A stretch of DNA of 64,000 nucleotides from the NCBI GenBank assembly GCA_029891385.1, contig CM057234.1, forward strand, positions 28,444,350-28,508,349. Reading direction: 5' to 3'. Under the pieces are notes generated by a model that saw nothing but the letters and a program-made list of their open reading frames with translations, did no database searches and had not been told where the DNA came from. This DNA comes from Erythroxylum novogranatense. Its lineage: Eukaryota; Streptophyta; Magnoliopsida; Malpighiales; Erythroxylaceae. The position numbers were made by a program, and so were the translations under genes. Shown one piece after another: positions 61,016-64,000 of the stretch (its first letter is position 1; the number at the start of each line of letters is the position of its first letter).

Positions 61016-62118
61016 TAGGGGGAAGGATCTCAGCCACAGACTCAGAGGAGAGCGAGAGCAGTGAGGGACTAGACCAATTCTTTGGGGTGGCGATTCAGGT
61101 CGATGAAGAAGCCTAATCTTTCAGGGAGACCGAGAGGGAAAGCACAGGCAAGGGTGTTTGCCATGACACGGGAGGAAGCTGCAGTCGCACCGGAGGTTGT
61201 TACTGGTATGGCTTAGCTCTTTCATTCTACTGTGTATGCACTGTTTGATTCTGGTAGCACCCATTCCTTTGTTTCTGCAAGCATGGTCTTACCTGGTATG
61301 CAGTCAGACCTTTTGGATACTTTTCTGCTTGTTATTACTCCATTAGGGAGAAATGTGATTGTGAGCAGAGTATATAGAGACTGTGACCTTATTATCGAGG
61401 GATCTAGATTGGTAGTGGATCTGCTACCTCTAGATATGAAGGGGTTAGATGTGATCATCAGAATGGATGTGATGAAAAAGTATCAGGCAAAGCTTGACTG
61501 TGGTTTAAAGGAAGTGGAATTTAATCTGGGTGAGGGTCAGAAAGTAATTTTTAGAGGAGACATAAAGTTGACACCGTCACGACTTGTATCAACTTTGTTA
61601 GCTGATAAACTGATGGGAAGAGGCTGTGAGGCTTTCTTGGCGTGTGTAGTGGATACTGGTATGCAGGAGAGCAGGGTGGAGGATATTCCAATTGTGAGAG
61701 AATTTCCTGATGTGTTTCCTGAGGAGTTGCCCGATTTGCCACCGGAGAGGGAGATTGAGTTTGCTATTGATTTGGCTCCCGGGACGGCTCCTATCTCTAT
61801 TCCACCATACAGGATGGCTCCAACTGAGCTGAAAGAGCTTAAGGAGCAGTTGGAGGATTTATTAGAGAAGGGATTTATTAGGCCGAGCACTTCACCTTGG
61901 GGAGCGCCGGTCTTGTTTGTTAAAAAGAAAGATGGAATTTGGCGAATGTGCATTGATTACAGGAGGATCAATAAGGTGACGGTGAAGAACAAGTATCCTA
62001 TACCTCAGATTGATGATTTGTTTGATCAGCTGTAGGGGCAACGGTCTTCTTTAAGATTGATCTCAGGTCTGACTACCATCAACTCAGGATTAAGGAGTCT
62101 GATATGAGCAAGACAGCT
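61016..62118 (+). pseudogene. protease and start of RT of the outer gypsy element
   Basis: The protease active site is [14 protein letters not shown] (61232 on), with a TAG just upstream (61213-61215). The PR-RT linker has [20 protein letters not shown] and [21 protein letters not shown] begins [48 protein letters not shown], then a TAG at 62033-62035 and a frameshift. It is cut off at 62118 after the [16 protein letters not shown] region by the next LTR, before the catalytic YVDD. Confidence 0.88.
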
Positions 62119-64000
62119 TGTTAGACCCCGATCCCTTTTTCCCTATTAAATAGGTTTGCAATTTAAATTGTCTTTTGGTTAGTATGAAATTAGGGTTTTA
62201 TTAGATTTCCTATTGGTTAGAATAATTTGGGATTTTAGTGCAATAATTATTAATTGAAGGAATTTAGTTAAATTAGAAGTTTAATTTTGGTGTTAGATTT
62301 TTAAAAAGAATAAGAAAATGGTAAATGAGGCCATAAAATAGTGTTAGGATAAATTAGGAAGTGTTTATAAGGTTTTAAGGCTTTAGGTTACTTAAGTGGG
62401 ATTTTAGCCCTTTGGCATGTCTTTTAAATGATGGGGAAAGCAAATAAGTGGGCTAGGGTTTTTAAGGTGAAGCAAATGAAAAAGAAAGGAAGCAAGTGGG
62501 CTTTTAAGTGGGAGCCCACGAAATTAGTAATTGGTTGGAGGGAAAGATGAAATTTTGGGAAAGTTTAAGTTAGAATGAGGGAAAGTTGGACTTTTGGGCT
62601 TTTAAGAGGGAGCCCACGAAAATTTAAGTTGGAAGGAGGGAAAATGAAAATTTGGGAAAGGTTATAAGGAGGGAAACAATTTGGGCTTGAAGACTTGGGC
62701 TTAGGGTTTAAGTTAAAGAGTAGGTTAATGTAAGGAAGCTTAGGAAGTTAAAGAGTTAGGAAGCTTAGGTTAATGTAACGAAAATTGCAAGGGAGAGGCA
62801 AGGTGATGTCGTTTTTGGCTTAGGTGAATAAGTGAGAAAGAAGCAAATTAGATCTTTTGTTGGGTAGTCATCCGAAAATCATCAAGAGAGGAGGAGAGTG
62901 AGTAGGTTTCGAAAATTCAAAGAAGAAAGAAGAAGGGAGAGGTTCGGCCATCAAGTAAGAAGAAGAAGAAGGTAGGTTTTCAAGGTTTTCAAGCTTTAGG
63001 AAGGTTGATTCAAGTGGTTTATGTAAGAAGAAAGGACAAAGAAAGAGGTTCTCCATCTTTAGAAGCAAAGAAGATGTCGTAGGTCACTACAAGGTAAAAG
63101 GAATTCGAATTTCTTGGTTATATTGTTAGGATTTTATCTTTCTTGTTTCATATTGGTGATTAGAAGAGTGATTAGAAGGAAATGTTGTTGGAGGAGAGGA
63201 GAAAAATCAGATTGTGTAGGTTAGGGTTTTCAAAATTTATAAATTGATTTGTTAGAGTTTTGTTTTTCATGTTTTTAAAGGATGATTGGAAGAGTTTATA
63301 GAGGAAGAATAGGAAAGGAAAGAGTTTCCCACCATTAGAAACTAGGAGGGTGATGTCGTGGGTTTCATGAGGGAAGAAGAATTTGAAATTTCATGGCTTT
63401 ATTGTTAGGGTTTGTCTAATGGTGGTTTGGAGAGTGTGTTGTGAAGGAAAAATGAAAGAAGAAAAAAATTAGGGAAGCTTAGTGAAAAAAAATCAGCATG
63501 CATGGATGGCTCTAGGGTTGAGAATTTTCGAAAATAATGGATTAAATTGAGAGAAGTTTGAGTTAATATAGCATAGGAATGGTATAGGAAATGTTTAGGT
63601 TAGGTTATGTAGATTGAAGGTCAAGTTTTTTACATTCTTGAAAATTCCAGCATAGGTATCTTTGATTAATTAGACTTGTTATGTTTTGTTTAAGGTCAAT
63701 TAAGACATTTGGAGCTTGAGGAAGGACAAGTTAAACAATTTCCAAGCCAAAGAAGTCAAGGTGGGTAACTTTTTAATAATTGAGTAATGAGCTACTTAAA
63801 TATCTCTTAAATGGTTTCCTATGACTTTCAAAGTTTGAATGAAGTGGTATTTATGATAGTTTAAATATGTATTATGTGCCTTTTTATGTAAATACAATGT
63901 GTAACTATGTATAAATTGTTTGTCAAGATTATGTGAAGGTGAATTGTTGTAATGGCCAATTGTGGCCAATCTTTATGAATAGTGTAATGTTTGGAAAATT
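62119..64000 (+). repeat. LTR of a further Tekay/Del-like gypsy element, running off the window
   Basis: RT of the outer element breaks off at 62118 and TGTTAGACCCCGATCCC begins. Blocks resembling the LTR at 41247-44947 recur in order: GGTTAGAATAATTTGGGATTTTAG-like, AATGAAGG...TTTAGTTAAATTAG-like and a late AAGGTGGGTAACTTTTTAATAATTGAG-like block near 63760. The expected 5-bp duplication would be CAGCT (62114-62118). Its end is not in the window. Confidence 0.75.

Larger units (their letters stand above)
41247..64000 (+). mobile_element. outer Tekay/Del-like Ty3/gypsy element, nested and truncated by the window
   Basis: A 3.7-kb 5' LTR (41247-44947) and tRNA-Met-type primer site are followed by gag, protease and the first third of RT. 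These are typical of the large-LTR chromovirus lineage (Tekay/Del). Gag is split by an insertion at 46171-60708, and RT is split by another LTR starting at 62119. The rest of pol and the 3' LTR are beyond the window. Confidence 0.85.

Overview
This is nuclear DNA from a flowering plant, most likely a eudicot. Two intron-rich plant genes are present, and most of the rest is plant LTR-retrotransposon sequence (Ty1/copia and Ty3/gypsy) in AT-rich DNA. I see no bacterial, organellar or rRNA/tRNA signatures. The species cannot be told from the sequence alone.

Layout. (1) 1-5509: the 3' part of a Sirevirus-type copia element, with broken RT-RNase H, the extra 3' ORF typical of Sireviruses, a polypurine tract and a ~1 kb LTR. 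(2) 5510-10109: a decayed antisense copia gag, a probable hAT-type MITE with an 8-bp target duplication, a short near-perfect fold-back, and the upstream region of the first gene. (3) 10110-28465 (+): a complete eight-exon MIKC MADS-box gene of the AP1/FUL clade, 250 codons, in frame across all seven junctions. Its first intron is 15.9 kb and holds a decayed antisense copia, a separate copia LTR and a gypsy chromovirus with both LTRs and a perfect 5-bp target duplication. (4) 29281-37669 (-): a complete eight-exon RCC1-repeat (UVR8-like) gene, 477 codons, convergent with the MADS gene. Intron 3 carries an internally deleted gypsy element and intron 7 a solo LTR of the same family plus a copia fragment. 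(5) 39300-41246: decayed antisense copia pol. (6) 41247-64000: a nest of retrotransposons. A Tekay/Del-like gypsy element (3.7-kb LTR, gag, protease, start of RT) is interrupted in gag by a ~3-kb LTR-like insertion, which is itself interrupted by an 11.6-kb LARD-like element (two ~4.4-kb LTRs around a 2.8-kb non-coding interior, perfect CCATC target duplication). The RT of the outer element is interrupted by yet another large LTR that runs off the window.

The two host genes look functional; every retrotransposon protein gene seen is broken. The most unusual signals are three hairpin cassettes with a shared loop and compensating stems inside the interrupting LTR, the LARD-like element with its unrecognised interior, and the very long transposon-filled first intron of the MADS gene. 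I found no evidence of a new enzymatic or defence system.
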